DNA of 64,000 bases, taken from contig NZ_BNEA01000015.1 in the NCBI RefSeq assembly GCF_016860525.1, positions 2,356,001 through 2,420,000 of the forward strand, written 5' to 3'. The DNA comes from Streptomyces rubradiris. GTDB taxonomy: Bacteria; Actinomycetota; Actinomycetes; Streptomycetales; Streptomycetaceae. A program made the position numbers and the translations under genes. This document shows positions 44,766 to 54,513 of this stretch, piece by piece (position 1 is the stretch's first letter; each line of letters begins with the position of its first letter). The notes under the pieces were generated by a model, which made no database searches, had not been told where the DNA came from, and was given only the letters and a program-made list of their open reading frames with translations.

Positions 44766-44815
44766 AGGCCATTGCCGATGGGGTCGCTTTTCGCTCCCAT
44801 ACGCGGCAATGGCCT
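44766..44815 (-). terminator. Terminator/attenuator between tsf and pyrH
   Basis: AGGCCATTGCCG (44766-44777) is a perfect complement of 44804-44815, with an inner ATGGG/CCCAT stem. A CTTCTTC pyrimidine tract follows on the minus strand. Confidence 0.75.
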
Positions 44816-44943
44816 CCTCGTCAGATCTGCTGCCGTCCGCCGCACGCCGGGGTGTGGCGATGAGGACGGACGACTGCGGTCGACCCTATCGGGATTTCCT
44901 CACGGAATTCCGCCGGGGGCCGCGCGTCGATCGCGGTACGGAC

Positions 44944-45780
44944 TCAGATGCCGACCTTGATGCGCGAGAAGCGCTTCAGGGTGACACCGGCCTCGTCCAG
45001 AACCTTCTGGACCGACTTCTTGTTGTCCAGCGCGTACGGCTGGCCGAGCAGCGTGGCGTCCTTGAAGAAGCCGTTCAGGCGACCCTCGACGATCTTGGCG
45101 ATCGCGGCCTCGGGCTTGCCCTCGGCGCGGGTGGTCTCCTCGGCGATGCGGCGCTCGGACTCGACGACGTCCGCCGGCACGTCCTCCTTGGCCAGGTACT
45201 TCGGCGCGAAGGCGGCGATGTGCTGCGCGACGCCCTTGGCGACCTCGGCGTTCGGCTTGTCGAACTCGACCAGGACACCGATCTGCGGGGGCAGGTCGGG
45301 CATGGTGCGGTGCATGTAGGCGGAGACGTAGCCGTCGGAGAACTGCGCGAAGCGGTCCAGGACGATCTTCTCGCCGAGGTTGGCGTTGGCCTCGTCCACG
45401 AACGCCTGGACGGTCTTGCCGGGCTCGATCTCGGAGGCCAGCAGGGCCTCGATGTCGGCCGGGTTCGTCTTGGCGACGTGCTCGGCGATGGCCTTGGCCA
45501 CGGCCTGGAACTTCTCGCCCTTGGCGACGAAGTCCGTCTCGCACTTCAGCTCGACCAGGACACCGGAGGAGTTGTCGTCGGCGATGATGGAGACCACGGC
45601 GCCGTTCTCGGCGGAGCGGCCCTCGCGCTTGGCGACGCCCTTCTGGCCCTTGATGCGCAGCGCCTCGACGGCCTTCTCGACGTTGCCCTCGGCCTCGTCC
45701 AGCGCCTTCTTGCAGTCCATCATGCCGGCGCCGGTCAGCTCACGGAGCTTCTTGACGTCGGCGGCGGTGTAGTTCGCCAT
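44944..45780 (-). CDS. tsf: Elongation factor Ts
   Basis: 278 residues. The N-terminal UBA-like helices (YTAADVKKLRELTGAGMMDCKKALDEAEGNVEKAVEALRIKGQKGVAKREGR) end in the TDFVAK signature (VELKCETDFVAKGEKFQ) that contacts EF-Tu, and two dimerisation subdomains follow. It exchanges GDP on EF-Tu. Start at ATG 45780; 18 codons upstream lack similarity. Confidence 0.95.
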   Translation of the reverse strand: MANYTAADVKKLRELTGAGMMDCKKALDEAEGNVEKAVEALRIKGQKGVAKREGRSAENGAVVSIIADDNSSGVLVELKCETDFVAKGEKFQAVAKAIAEHVAKTNPADIEALLASEIEPGKTVQAFVDEANANLGEKIVLDRFAQFSDGYVSAYMHRTMPDLPPQIGVLVEFDKPNAEVAKGVAQHIAAFAPKYLAKEDVPADVVESERRIAEETTRAEGKPEAAIAKIVEGRLNGFFKDATLLGQPYALDNKKSVQKVLDEAGVTLKRFSRIKVGI

Positions 45781-45876
45781 GAGTCTGTGAGTCTTTCTCG
45801 AAGTCTGGTTTAGATCCGCACGGTCGCGACCCACATTCAGTCGCGGCCCGCGTACGTCGTGCTGACCTACGGGTGA

Positions 45877-45925
45877 ACAGCGGGGGCGGTTTTCAACGCG
45901 CCGGAAGCGCTACCGTCCCCGCTGT
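45877..45925 (-). terminator. Terminator/attenuator between rpsB and tsf
   Basis: ACAGCGGGGGCGGT (45877-45890) pairs with ACCGTCCCCGCTGT (45912-45925) with a single mismatch, leaving a 21-nt loop. It is 20 nt after the rpsB stop. Confidence 0.7.
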
Positions 45926-45945
45926 CGAACGCTGACGGACCGGCG

Positions 45946-46818
45946 TCAGGCCTGCTCGCCCTCGGCGGCCGGAGCCTCGGCGGCGGGGGCCTCCGCGGCG
46001 GGAGCCTCGGCGGCGGCGTCGGCGGCCGGAGCCTCCTCGGCCTTCTTCTCACCCTCCAGCAGGTCGCGCTCCCACTCGGCGAGCGGCTCGCCCGCGGCCT
46101 TCTCGCCCTTCTCACCGGCGGCCACGCCGGAACGGGCGATGAGGCCCTCGGCGACGGCGTCGGCGATCACACGGGTGAGCAGGGTGACGGAGCGGATCGC
46201 GTCGTCGTTGCCCGGGATCTTGTAGTCGACCTCGTCGGGGTCGCAGTTGGTGTCGAGGATCGCGACGACCGGGATGTTCAGCTTCCGGGCCTCACCAACG
46301 GCGATGTGCTCCTTCTTGGTGTCCACGATCCAGACGGCGCTGGGCACCTTCTGCATCTCGCGGATACCGCCGAGGGTCTTCTCCAGCTTGGCCTTCTCGC
46401 GGGAGAGGACCAGCAGCTCCTTCTTGGTCAGACCGGAGGCCGCGACGTCCTCGAAGTCGATCTGCTCCAGCTCCTTGAGGCGCTGCAGACGCTTGTAGAC
46501 GGTCGAGAAGTTGGTGAGCATGCCGCCCAGCCAGCGCTGGTTGACGTAGGGCATGCCGACGCGGGTGGCCTGCTCGGCGATGGCCTCCTGCGCCTGCTTC
46601 TTCGTGCCGACGAACATGACCGTGCCGCCGTGGGCGACGGTCTCCTTGACGAACTCGTAGGCGCGGTCGATGTACGACAGCGACTGGAGCAGGTCGATGA
46701 TGTAGATGCCGTTGCGCTCGGTGAAGATGAAGCGCTTCATCTTCGGGTTCCAGCGACGGGTCTGGTGACCGAAGTGGACGCCGCTCTCCAGCAGCTCCCG
46801 CATCGTGACGACGGCCAT
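45946..46818 (-). CDS. rpsB: 30S ribosomal protein S2
   Basis: 290 residues from ATG at 46818, with GGAGAA upstream. S2 motifs: [49 protein letters not shown], and [28 protein letters not shown]. The C-terminus carries an Ala/Glu/Pro-rich extension (repeats of EAPAA) found in actinobacterial S2. A possible -10 (TACACT, minus strand, 46991-46996) implies a leader of about 165 nt. Confidence 0.95.
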   Translation of the reverse strand: MAVVTMRELLESGVHFGHQTRRWNPKMKRFIFTERNGIYIIDLLQSLSYIDRAYEFVKETVAHGGTVMFVGTKKQAQEAIAEQATRVGMPYVNQRWLGGMLTNFSTVYKRLQRLKELEQIDFEDVAASGLTKKELLVLSREKAKLEKTLGGIREMQKVPSAVWIVDTKKEHIAVGEARKLNIPVVAILDTNCDPDEVDYKIPGNDDAIRSVTLLTRVIADAVAEGLIARSGVAAGEKGEKAAGEPLAEWERDLLEGEKKAEEAPAADAAAEAPAAEAPAAEAPAAEGEQA

Positions 46819-47093
46819 GGCCGTTTCTCCTTGGTGTTCTCGGTTGTGCCGCGTCCGCCGGACGGCGGTCGCGCCTGACGCCCGCGACGCGCCGTGCCGC
46901 GAAGGACCGAGGGGGCGCTTGGTAGGAACCGTTGCCGGCCGCCGTACCGGGGCGTGCGAAGTCGACCCGGTGACCCGGATCGCCAGAAGAAGTGTACGGG
47001 ACCGACGGAGCACCGGGTGACGGCACTGTCCACAACCGGCGAGTAGTCCACAGGCTCCGGCCGCGAGCGGCGGGGTGCGGGACGGTGTACGGC

Positions 47094-47654
47094 ATGCGCT
47101 ACGTGACGTTGTGGACGGCCCTGCCGCTGGTGCTGGCGGCGGCCCTGCTCACCCCGCCGGCCTGGGCCGGCGCCCCGCCCCCGACCCCGCCGTCGGCCCC
47201 CCGGCCCCGGGTTCCGGCCCTGGCCCGCGCCTGGCCGCTCGGCACCCGTCCCCCGGTGCTGCGCGGCTGGCAGCCGCCGCCGACGGACTACGGCTCCGGG
47301 CACCGGGGAGTGGACCTGGCGGCCCCGCCGGGCTCGCCCGTGCGCGCGGTGGCCCCCGCCCGGGTGCTGTTCGCGGGCCGGGTGGCGGGCCGGGGCGTGG
47401 TCTCGCTGGAGCTGCGGGGAACGCGGCTGCGGACGACGTACGAGCCGGTACGGGCCTCGGTGGGCGTGGGCGACGAGGTGGGCGCCGGCGAGGTGGTCGG
47501 GACGCTGGAGGCGGGCGCCCACTGCGGCCCGGCACCCTGTGTCCACTGGGGCCTGCTGCGGGGCGGGACCTACCTGGACCCGCTGTCACTGCTGCCCCCG
47601 TGGCTGCTGAACGGGGGACCGTCGAGGCTGCTGCCCGTCCCGTCGGCCGCCTAG
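47094..47654 (+). CDS. Secreted M23-family (LytM) peptidase-like protein
   Basis: 186 residues from ATG at 47094, directly before a signal peptide ([19 protein letters not shown] ... PAWAG). The M23 domain has the metal-binding HRGVDLA (H-x3-D), then [37 protein letters not shown], where the usual HxH is VHWG, leaving one His. Members hydrolyse Gly-Gly or peptide cross-links in the wall; the HWG form is common in actinobacteria. Divergent from rpsB. Confidence 0.83.
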   Translation: MRYVTLWTALPLVLAAALLTPPAWAGAPPPTPPSAPRPRVPALARAWPLGTRPPVLRGWQPPPTDYGSGHRGVDLAAPPGSPVRAVAPARVLFAGRVAGRGVVSLELRGTRLRTTYEPVRASVGVGDEVGAGEVVGTLEAGAHCGPAPCVHWGLLRGGTYLDPLSLLPPWLLNGGPSRLLPVPSAA

Positions 47655-47697
47655 CGGACCTGTGCGGCCCCCGCGCGGCCGACCGGCCCGGCCGGGG

Positions 47698-48279
47698 TCA
47701 CCCCTTGACGCCCCGCAGGGCCATGTTCACGGCCGCCTCCGTCACCACCGCGGGGTCCTCGGCGGCGCCCAGCTCGATGCGCCGCACGGCCGCGTCCACC
47801 ACGCCCTGCACCAGCATCGCCGCCAGCCGGGGCTGCTCGTGCCCCAGCTCCCCGAGCGCCTCGACGATCATCGCGATCAGGCCCCCGTGGGCCGCCCGGA
47901 TCTTCTCCCGCGCCCCGGCGTCCAGTTCGCTCGCGGAGATGGCCACCACGGCCCGGTGCCGCCGGTCGCCGACCAGCGCGAGCTGCCGGCGCACATACGC
48001 CTCGACCTTGCCCGCGGCCGAGTCGGCCCGCTCCATCGCCGCCTCGACCTCCGCCGCCCACACCGGGAAGTCGACCGCGCACAGCTCCTCGACCACCGCG
48101 GCCCGGGAGCGGAAGTACTCGTACACGGACGACCGCGCCAGCCCCGTCCGCTCGGCCAGCGCGGGAAAGGTCAGCGCCTCCGTCCCGCCCTCGGACAGCA
48201 GGGTCCGCGCCGCGTCCAGCAGGGCGGCACGCTGCATCGACCGGTGTTCGGCCACGGAGGCCGCTCGAATCCTTGGCAC
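47698..48279 (-). CDS. TetR-family transcriptional regulator
   Basis: 193 residues from GTG at 48279, chosen because a -10-like TAAAGT lies seven bases before it (leaderless). Helix-turn-helix RAALLDAARTLLSEGGTEALTFPALAERTGLARSSVYEYFRSRAAVVEELC (about 17-67) is followed by an all-helical ligand domain. Ligand and targets unknown. It lies 39 nt downstream of whiG on the same strand. Confidence 0.85.
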   Translation of the reverse strand: MPRIRAASVAEHRSMQRAALLDAARTLLSEGGTEALTFPALAERTGLARSSVYEYFRSRAAVVEELCAVDFPVWAAEVEAAMERADSAAGKVEAYVRRQLALVGDRRHRAVVAISASELDAGAREKIRAAHGGLIAMIVEALGELGHEQPRLAAMLVQGVVDAAVRRIELGAAEDPAVVTEAAVNMALRGVKG

Positions 48280-48318
48280 GCCGACCACTTTACGGACCCG
48301 CCCCGGCGAACGGGAGGC

Positions 48319-49161
48319 TCAGCGGCCGAAGGCGGCCAGCTTGGCCCGCAACTGGAGCACGGACTTGGTGTGGATCTGGCTGACCCGGCTCTCGGTGACG
48401 CCGAGGACATTGCCGATCTCGGCGAGGGTGAGCCCCTCGTAGTAGTAGAGGGTGACGACGGTCTTCTCCCGCTCGGGCAGGGTGTTGATCGCCCGGGCCA
48501 GGAAGCGCCGCAGCTCCCGGTCCTCGGCCACCTCCACCGGGTTGTCGGCGGCGGTGTCCTCCAGCGTGTCCATCAGGCTGAGCCGGTCCCCGCCCTCGCC
48601 GCCGACGTGCAGCAGCTCCTCCAGGGCGACCACGTTGGCCAGCGACAGCTGACTGAACACGGCGTGCAGCTCGTCGACCTCCATGCCCAGCTCGGCGGCG
48701 ACCTCACCCTCCGTCGGCGTCCGCCGCAGCCGCGCCTCCAAGGTGGCGTAGGCGCGCTCGACGTTGCGCGCCTTCTGCCTCACCGAGCGGGGGATCCAGT
48801 CCAGCGCCCGCAGCTCGTCGATCATGGCGCCGCGGATCCGGGTGATCGCGTACGTCTCGAACTTGATCTCCCGGTCGATGTCGAACTTCTCGATCGCGTC
48901 GATCAGCCCGAACACCCCCGAGGAGACGAAGTCGGCCTGCTCCACATTGGGCGGCAGTCCGACGCTGACCCGGCCCGCCACGTACTTGACCAGCGGCGAG
49001 TAGTGCAGGATCAGCTGCTCCCGCAGCCGGTCGTCCCCCGTCGCCTTGTACGACCGCCACAGCTCGTCGAGCGTCGAGGGTGCGGGCGGTCGGGCGCTGC
49101 CACCGTCGCGGGCGGCTGGGGGGATCGCCGCCCGGTCGGACCCGGAGGTGTGCTGGGGCAT
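48319..49161 (-). CDS. whiG: RNA polymerase sigma factor for sporulation (FliA/WhiG type)
   Basis: 280 residues. Sigma region 2 ([56 protein letters not shown] is matched), then region 3 ([28 protein letters not shown]), then region 4 ([40 protein letters not shown]). WhiG directs whiH and whiI transcription when aerial hyphae commit to sporulation. Its leader has 10-bp direct repeats and a BldD-like half-site over a TACGCT -10. Confidence 0.95.
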   Translation of the reverse strand: MPQHTSGSDRAAIPPAARDGGSARPPAPSTLDELWRSYKATGDDRLREQLILHYSPLVKYVAGRVSVGLPPNVEQADFVSSGVFGLIDAIEKFDIDREIKFETYAITRIRGAMIDELRALDWIPRSVRQKARNVERAYATLEARLRRTPTEGEVAAELGMEVDELHAVFSQLSLANVVALEELLHVGGEGGDRLSLMDTLEDTAADNPVEVAEDRELRRFLARAINTLPEREKTVVTLYYYEGLTLAEIGNVLGVTESRVSQIHTKSVLQLRAKLAAFGR

Positions 49162-49481
49162 TCGTCGCCTTGTGCCGTTCTGCCGTGAAGTGCCGTGATG
49201 TGCCGTGAAGTGGGAGCAAGTGGGGTCGGTGCGGAGAAGGGGGCTGACTGGGTGAGGTGTCGGTCTGATGTCGGGTTGACGCGGTCTGCGTCGCTCCTTC
49301 GTGAGCGTAGCGTGACTGCGGAGTCGCGGTGTGCGAACAAGACGGCTCCACCCGTGCGCGGGGGCTCACGCCGGGCGTATGACCGCGGGCCACGGCTCGC
49401 TCTCCGTGACCGGCCGGATGCACCAACTCCGGGAAACGCCAAGGCTGTCGGGGGTTCCCCCGGACGGCCGAACACGCTCGG
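49162..49481. promoter_or_regulatory. 320-nt whiG upstream region
   Basis: No gene. On the plus strand, three 10-bp direct repeats (TGCCGTGAAG, TGCCGTGATG, TGCCGTGAAG) lie at about 49181-49210, within the whiG leader. A minus-strand -10 candidate TACGCT (49305-49310) overlaps AGCGTGAC, a half-match to the BldD box. The dprA terminator hairpin is at 49447-49465. Confidence 0.5.
49447..49465 (-). terminator. Hairpin downstream of dprA
   Basis: GTCGGGGG (49447-49454), loop TT, then CCCCCGGAC (49457-49465), an 8-bp stem with one bulged base. It is 17 nt after the dprA stop. Confidence 0.5.
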
Positions 49482-50642
49482 TCAACACGGCGGGTGACCG
49501 TCCCGGACCGGGATCACCGCCTGGCGTGTCAACTTCCAGCCATCGCCGTGTCGTTCGACATAGCCAAGCGCCCGGAGCTCGTACAGCCTCGCGATCGCGT
49601 CCTCCCGGGTGGTGCGCGCGCCGAGCGCGATCTCCTCCACGGGCGCGGCGCGGCCCGCGGGCAGGGCGGCGAGCACTCCACGGGCGTGCGGTTCCAGCAG
49701 GTCGCGCGGGAGCACCGGGCCGCGCCGGACGGGCGCGAGTTCGCCGATGGCGCCGACGAGTTCGATGATCTCGGTGGCGTCGGTGACCAGGGTGGCCTCG
49801 CCGCGCAGCAGGTCGTGCACGCCCGCGGAGAGGGCGCTGGTGACCGGGCCGGGCACGCCCATGGTGAACCGGCCGAGGCGCTGCGCGGCCCGCGCGGTGG
49901 CCAGCGAGCCGCTGCGGCGGGCGGCCTCCACGACGACGGTGCCGCGGGTCAGCGCGGCGATGACGCGGTTGCGGAGGATGAACCGGCTGGGGGTCGGGTG
50001 GTCGCCGGGTGGCAGCTCGCCCACCACCAGTCCCTGGTGGGCGATCCGGCCGATCAGCGCGGCGTGGCCGCGGGGGTAGGGCTGGTCGACTCCGCAGGCC
50101 AGGACGGCGACGGTGGCGCCGCGGGCGGCGAGGGCGCCCCGGTGGGCGGCGCCGTCGACGCCGTAGGCACCGCCGGACACCACCACCCAGCCGCGCTCGG
50201 CGAGGCCGGCGGCGAGGGTGGCCGCCGTGTGGGTGCCGTACTCGGTGCAGGCGCGGGCGCCGACCACGGCGACGGAGCGCAGCGCCCACATCCGCAGGCT
50301 GGGCCGGCCGCGCACCCACAGTCCGAGGGGCCGGCCGTCGCCGAGGTCGTCGAGCTGGCGGGGCCACTCGCCGTCCCCCGGGCGCACGAACCGCGCCCCG
50401 GCGGCCCGGGCGAGCGCGAGATCCCGCTCCGGCTCGGCCCGCCCGGCCCGCGCGAGCAGCCCCGCCCACCGGGTGGCGGTCACCCCCGGCAGGGCCTCTC
50501 CCCCACGGCGCAGCCGCCGCACCACCTCCCCCACCCCGTACTCCCGCACCCACCGCCCCGCGACCTCGTCCCCCGGCTCGATGACCCGCGCGAGGAAGAC
50601 CCGACCGAGCAGGTCGTCTCCGGGGTCCTCCGCGCCGGTCAT
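49482..50642 (-). CDS. dprA: DNA processing protein DprA (Smf)
   Basis: 386 residues. The Rossmann-like core has SVAVVGARACTEYGTHTAATLAAGLAERGWVVVSGGAYGVDGAAHRGAL and VLACGVDQPYPRGHAAL, and TPSRFILRNRVIAALTRGTVVVEAARRSGSLATARAA. A C-terminal winged helix (EEIALGARTTREDAIARLYELRALGYVER) is present. DprA loads RecA onto single-stranded DNA during natural transformation; its role in Streptomyces is not established. ATGA overlap with yifB. Confidence 0.92.
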   Translation of the reverse strand: MTGAEDPGDDLLGRVFLARVIEPGDEVAGRWVREYGVGEVVRRLRRGGEALPGVTATRWAGLLARAGRAEPERDLALARAAGARFVRPGDGEWPRQLDDLGDGRPLGLWVRGRPSLRMWALRSVAVVGARACTEYGTHTAATLAAGLAERGWVVVSGGAYGVDGAAHRGALAARGATVAVLACGVDQPYPRGHAALIGRIAHQGLVVGELPPGDHPTPSRFILRNRVIAALTRGTVVVEAARRSGSLATARAAQRLGRFTMGVPGPVTSALSAGVHDLLRGEATLVTDATEIIELVGAIGELAPVRRGPVLPRDLLEPHARGVLAALPAGRAAPVEEIALGARTTREDAIARLYELRALGYVERHGDGWKLTRQAVIPVRDGHPPC

Positions 50643-52264
50643 GTGAGCGCCCCGATGGCCATCGGCACCCCTCGCGGGACGCCGGTGCGCAGTTGCAGGG
50701 CCAGGGTGACATCGGTGGCGTCCGGGCGGTCGTGCCCGACGAGGTCGGCGATCGTCCAGGCGACGCGCAGCACCCGGTCGATGCCGCGGGCGGTGAGCAG
50801 GCCGCGCTCCAGGCTGCGTTCGGCCTCGTCCATCGCCCCGGCGGCGGCGTGGTACCGGCTGCGCAGTTCACGGCCGGGCACTTCGCTGTTGGTGCGCCAC
50901 GGCGTGCCGACGAGGCGGGCCGCCGCCCGCTCCCGGGCCTGCCGTACCCGGGCGGCCACGATCGCCGTGGACTCCCCCCGGGCGCCGGGCTCGGTGAGCT
51001 GGGCCCGGGTGACCGGGTCGACCTCCACCCGGAGATCGACCCGGTCCAGCAGCGGTCCGGACAGCCGGGACTGATAGCGGCGGATCACCGACGGCGGGCA
51101 CTCGCACAGCGAGTCACGCAGCGAGAAGCGGCCACAGGGGCAGGGGTTGGCCGCCAGAACCATCAGGAACCTCGCCGGGAACCGGACCACACCGGCGCTG
51201 CGCGCGATCACGACGTGCCCCGACTCCAGCGGCTGCCGCAAGGCGTCCAGAGTCTGGCTGTGGAACTCGGGGGCCTCGTCCAGGAAGAGCACGCCTCGGT
51301 GGGCCAGGGACACCGCCCCGGGCCGGGCGATGCCGGGGCCGCCGCCGACGAGTGACTGCATCGTGGCCGAGTGGTGGGGCGCGCAGTAGGGCGCGATGTC
51401 GATGAGCGGCTTGCCCGGTGGCAGCAGGCCGGCGACCGAGTGCACCGCCGTGACCTCCAGCGAGTCCTCCCGGGTGAGCCGGGGAAGGACCGCGGGCAGG
51501 CGTTCGGCGAGCATGGTCTTGCCCGCGCCCGGCGGCCCCTCCAGGAACAGGTGGTGTCCGCCCGCGGCGGCCACCTCGACGGCCGTACGGGCGGCGGTTT
51601 GCCCCACGACGTCCGCCAGGTCGTGATCGTGGTCGTGCTGTGCGGCGCCCACGCTGTGCATGCCGGTGGCCGCGCCCGTGCCGGGCACGCGCAGCCCGGC
51701 CAGCAGGGGGTCGGGCCGGCCCGGCCCGTCCGGTTCCTCCTCGGGTACGGGCTCCTCGGCGAGGACCGCGATGAGCTGGCGCAGGCTGCGGACCCCGAGC
51801 ACGGACACGCCGGGGACGAGTGAGGCCTCGGCGGCGGCGCATTCGGGCACGACCACCTGCTCGTACCCCGCGTCGGCCGCCGCGAGGACGGCCGGCAGGA
51901 TGCCCCGTACCGGTCGCACCCGGCCGTCCAGTCCCAGCTCTCCGATCATGACGATGTCGGCGAGGACACGGGGATCGATCCGTTCGGCGGCGCCGAGCAC
52001 CGCGCAGGCCACGGCCAGGTCGAAGCCCGAGCCGGCCTTGGGGACGGACGCCGGGCTGAGCCCGACGGTGAGCTTCTTCTGCGGCCACTCGGCGCCCGAG
52101 TTCACCACCGCCGCGCGTACCCGGTCGCGGCTTTCCGTCAGGCTCTTGTCCGGGAGGCCGACCAGGGTGAAGGCCGCCACTCCGGGTTCCAGGTCGGCCT
52201 GGACCTCGACGACCACGCCCTCGACGCCCACCAGGGCGACGGAGCAGGTGCGGGCGAACGCCAT
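50639..52264 (-). CDS. yifB: YifB/ComM-family Mg-chelatase-like AAA ATPase
   Basis: 541 residues. An N-terminal Lon-protease-like subdomain (VEVQADLEPGVAAFTLVGLPDKSLTESRDRVRAAV) precedes an AAA domain with Walker A EGPPGAGKTMLAERLP, Walker B VLFLDEAPEF, and CPCG zinc-like ANPCPCGRF. ComM is a hexameric helicase that aids branch migration in transformation. It sits between dprA and yraN, as in other actinobacteria. Confidence 0.9.
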   Translation of the reverse strand: MAFARTCSVALVGVEGVVVEVQADLEPGVAAFTLVGLPDKSLTESRDRVRAAVVNSGAEWPQKKLTVGLSPASVPKAGSGFDLAVACAVLGAAERIDPRVLADIVMIGELGLDGRVRPVRGILPAVLAAADAGYEQVVVPECAAAEASLVPGVSVLGVRSLRQLIAVLAEEPVPEEEPDGPGRPDPLLAGLRVPGTGAATGMHSVGAAQHDHDHDLADVVGQTAARTAVEVAAAGGHHLFLEGPPGAGKTMLAERLPAVLPRLTREDSLEVTAVHSVAGLLPPGKPLIDIAPYCAPHHSATMQSLVGGGPGIARPGAVSLAHRGVLFLDEAPEFHSQTLDALRQPLESGHVVIARSAGVVRFPARFLMVLAANPCPCGRFSLRDSLCECPPSVIRRYQSRLSGPLLDRVDLRVEVDPVTRAQLTEPGARGESTAIVAARVRQARERAAARLVGTPWRTNSEVPGRELRSRYHAAAGAMDEAERSLERGLLTARGIDRVLRVAWTIADLVGHDRPDATDVTLALQLRTGVPRGVPMAIGALT

Positions 52265-52627
52265 TCAGGCCACCCCCCGCGCGTGCTCGACCGAGGGCGC
52301 GCCCCGGCGGGGCAGGAGGACGCCGACGAGGTCGATGCGGACGCCGCCCGGCGGGGCGCCTCCGTGGGCCTGGACCCAGTGTTCGGCGAGGGCCCGCAGC
52401 CTGGCCGCCTTCTCGGGGGTCACCGCGGCCATCGGATGCTCGTACGCACCGCCCCTGCGGGTCTTCACCTCGCAGACGACGAGCGCGTCCCCGTCCCGCG
52501 CCACGATGTCGATCTCGCCGGACCGTCCGCTGCGCCAGTTGCGTGCCAGGATCGTCATGCCGGCCTCGCCGAGCCGCCGGGCGGCCAGGTCCTCGCCGTA
52601 TTTGCCGATTGCCTCTCGTGCGTTCAT
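52265..52627 (-). CDS. yraN: YraN/UPF0102-family nuclease-like protein
   Basis: 120 residues from ATG at 52627, with GGAGGAGG nine bases upstream. The restriction-endonuclease-like core shows [39 protein letters not shown] and [16 protein letters not shown] (the E..D..ExK arrangement). Function uncertain; often linked to the yifB-dprA group. The longer start has no Shine-Dalgarno. Confidence 0.9.
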   Translation of the reverse strand: MNAREAIGKYGEDLAARRLGEAGMTILARNWRSGRSGEIDIVARDGDALVVCEVKTRRGGAYEHPMAAVTPEKAARLRALAEHWVQAHGGAPPGGVRIDLVGVLLPRRGAPSVEHARGVA

Positions 52628-52754
52628 GTCGGCACCTCCTCCGGCGCCAACCGTCACGCGTTCCGGCCCCCGCTGTTGATCTTGGGGGACTACTCGGCGG
52701 TTGTGGAAAACTCCGTCACCCGTACGGGTGGCGTCCCAAGGAAGCCGCAGGTCA

Positions 52755-53063
52755 TCAGCCGCCCGGCAGCTCCAGATCGCTCTTGTTCAGCTCCTCGATG
52801 TTCACATCCTTGAACGTCAGGACGCGCACCTGCTTGACGAAGCGAGCCGGGCGGTACATGTCCCAGACCCAGGCATCGGCCATGGTGACCTCGAAGAACA
52901 CCTCGCCCTGAACCGAGTGCACCTGCATCTCGTAGTCGTTGGTGAGATAGAAACGCCGCTCGGTCTCGATCACGTATTTGAACAGACCGACGACATCTCG
53001 GTACTCCCGGTAGAGCTTCAGCTCCATCTCGGTCTCGTACTTTTCGAGGTCCTCGGCGCTCAT
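52755..53063 (-). CDS. DUF2469-family conserved protein
   Basis: 102 residues. An actinobacterial protein recognisable by [46 protein letters not shown] and [30 protein letters not shown]. The first half is rich in Glu, Lys and Tyr, the second in aromatic residues. Function unknown, strongly conserved, always near the sip/yraN genes. Confidence 0.88.
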   Translation of the reverse strand: MSAEDLEKYETEMELKLYREYRDVVGLFKYVIETERRFYLTNDYEMQVHSVQGEVFFEVTMADAWVWDMYRPARFVKQVRVLTFKDVNIEELNKSDLELPGG

Positions 53064-53119
53064 GGCATGTTCCCCTTCAGCCGTGCGATCCCACCATTGT
53101 GCGCCAGCCCGAGGGTCCC

Positions 53120-53668
53120 TCAGACGATTTCCGTGTCGAGGGTCACGGGCCTGGCGGGGGGACCTTCGACGAGCAGCGTGCGCAGCAGCTCGGCGAGTCT
53201 GGTCGGATACACCGTCTCATGCGCCCGGGTCAGTTCCCCACACGTCCACCAGCGCGCTCCGGCGACACTGCGCCGCTCCAGCTCCGTCAGCCCCGTCGCC
53301 GCGGTGGCCGTCTGGCTGGTGCGGGCCAGGTAGTACCACTCGTCCTGGTCCCAGCGGCGGCCCGCGAAGGGGAACGAGCAGCGCCGCCGCCAGAGCACCG
53401 GGCCCAGTTCGACGTCGGTGATGCCGGTCTCCTCCGCGAGCTCCCGCAGCGCGGCCTCCTCGCGCGTCTCGGTGCCCTCCAGTCCCCCGCCGGGCGTGAA
53501 CCACCAGTCGTCGTCCGGGTCGTCCGGCTCGTGTCCGTGCAGGAGCAGGATGCGGTCCTGGGGGTCGAGCAGCACCACCCGGGCCACCTTGCGGGGGCCG
53601 CCCGCACCCTCGTACGGCAGGTCGTCCTCGTGCGGCTCCTCCGTCGGCCGCGTCGTCTCAGCGGACAC
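53120..53668 (-). CDS. NUDIX hydrolase
   Basis: 182 residues from GTG at 53668, with GGAG seven to eight bases upstream; it overlaps sipZ by 11 nt. The NUDIX box is GGGLEGTETREEAALRELAEETGI, matching Gx5Ex7REUxEExGU. It hydrolyses a nucleoside diphosphate linked to another moiety; substrate not known. Translationally coupled to the signal peptidases. Confidence 0.88.
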   Translation of the reverse strand: MSAETTRPTEEPHEDDLPYEGAGGPRKVARVVLLDPQDRILLLHGHEPDDPDDDWWFTPGGGLEGTETREEAALRELAEETGITDVELGPVLWRRRCSFPFAGRRWDQDEWYYLARTSQTATAATGLTELERRSVAGARWWTCGELTRAHETVYPTRLAELLRTLLVEGPPARPVTLDTEIV

Positions 53669-54440
53669 CGGCCGTCTCCGCACGGGCCTGGGCGGTGCGG
53701 GAGCGGCCGAGGCGGGAGGCGACCGGGCCGTAGGCGCCACCACCGAGGACCAGGACCGCGCCGGCCACGATCAGCACCTCGATCGTGCGCAGCGGGCCCG
53801 GCTCGGAGAGGGCGCCCAGCGTCTCGAAGCCGGTGGGGCGCTCCAGCATGCCCTTCCACGGCCAGACGACGGCGTCCACGCGGGCCGAGACCGCGTCCCG
53901 GGAGACGGTGCCCCGCGCCGCCTCGGTGAGGTGGGCGGTGGAGTCCAGGGAACCCTGGCGTTCGTCACCGAGGAGGAAGAGCCGGCCCTCGGGGACGGTG
54001 ACCGTGCCGAAGCCCTGGAGCTCGGCCGCGCTGCCCTTGGGCAGATAGGGCTCCTCGACCGGCTTGCCGTCGACGGTCAGCCTGCCGTCGGTGCAGCAGG
54101 AGACGGTGTCCCCGCCCACGGCGACCACGCGCTTGACGACCTTGGAGTCGGCGACCCAGTTCTTGTCCTCGAAGACGACCACGTCACCGCGGCGCACCTC
54201 GTCACCGTCGATCCGCTGGGCCAGCACCCGGTCGCCGACGGCGATGGTGGGCGACATGGAGCCGGTCGGGACGGTGTACGGCCGGTAGACCAGCGCCGCC
54301 CACGCGAAGCCACCGAGGAACATCACCAGTCCCAGCGCCACCGCCAGACCGGACAGCCGCTGCCCGAGTCGGCCGCCACCGGCCCGTACCGTGCCGGTGC
54401 CGCCCGACGGGGCCGTACGCGTCATGCTCTCGCCACCCAT
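53658..54440 (-). CDS. sipZ: Type I signal peptidase SipZ-like
   Basis: 260 residues. An N-terminal membrane anchor (LSGLAVALGLVMFLGGFAWAALVYRP) precedes the catalytic Ser in TVPTGSMSPTI. The catalytic Lys is in KVVKRVVAVGGDTV, and the C-terminal box E is GDERQGSLDS, where GDxRxxSxDSR is usual. A second membrane segment lies near the C-terminus (VLIVAGAVLVLGGGAYGPV). It removes Sec/Tat signal peptides. Confidence 0.9.
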   Translation of the reverse strand: MGGESMTRTAPSGGTGTVRAGGGRLGQRLSGLAVALGLVMFLGGFAWAALVYRPYTVPTGSMSPTIAVGDRVLAQRIDGDEVRRGDVVVFEDKNWVADSKVVKRVVAVGGDTVSCCTDGRLTVDGKPVEEPYLPKGSAAELQGFGTVTVPEGRLFLLGDERQGSLDSTAHLTEAARGTVSRDAVSARVDAVVWPWKGMLERPTGFETLGALSEPGPLRTIEVLIVAGAVLVLGGGAYGPVASRLGRSRTAQARAETAGVR

Positions 54441-54513
54441 GGACCCGCACCCTACCCGGCGGTACCGAGCGGGGGCAGCCCTCCGTGACGGCTCGGGGCC
54501 GGTCTCCCCGGCC

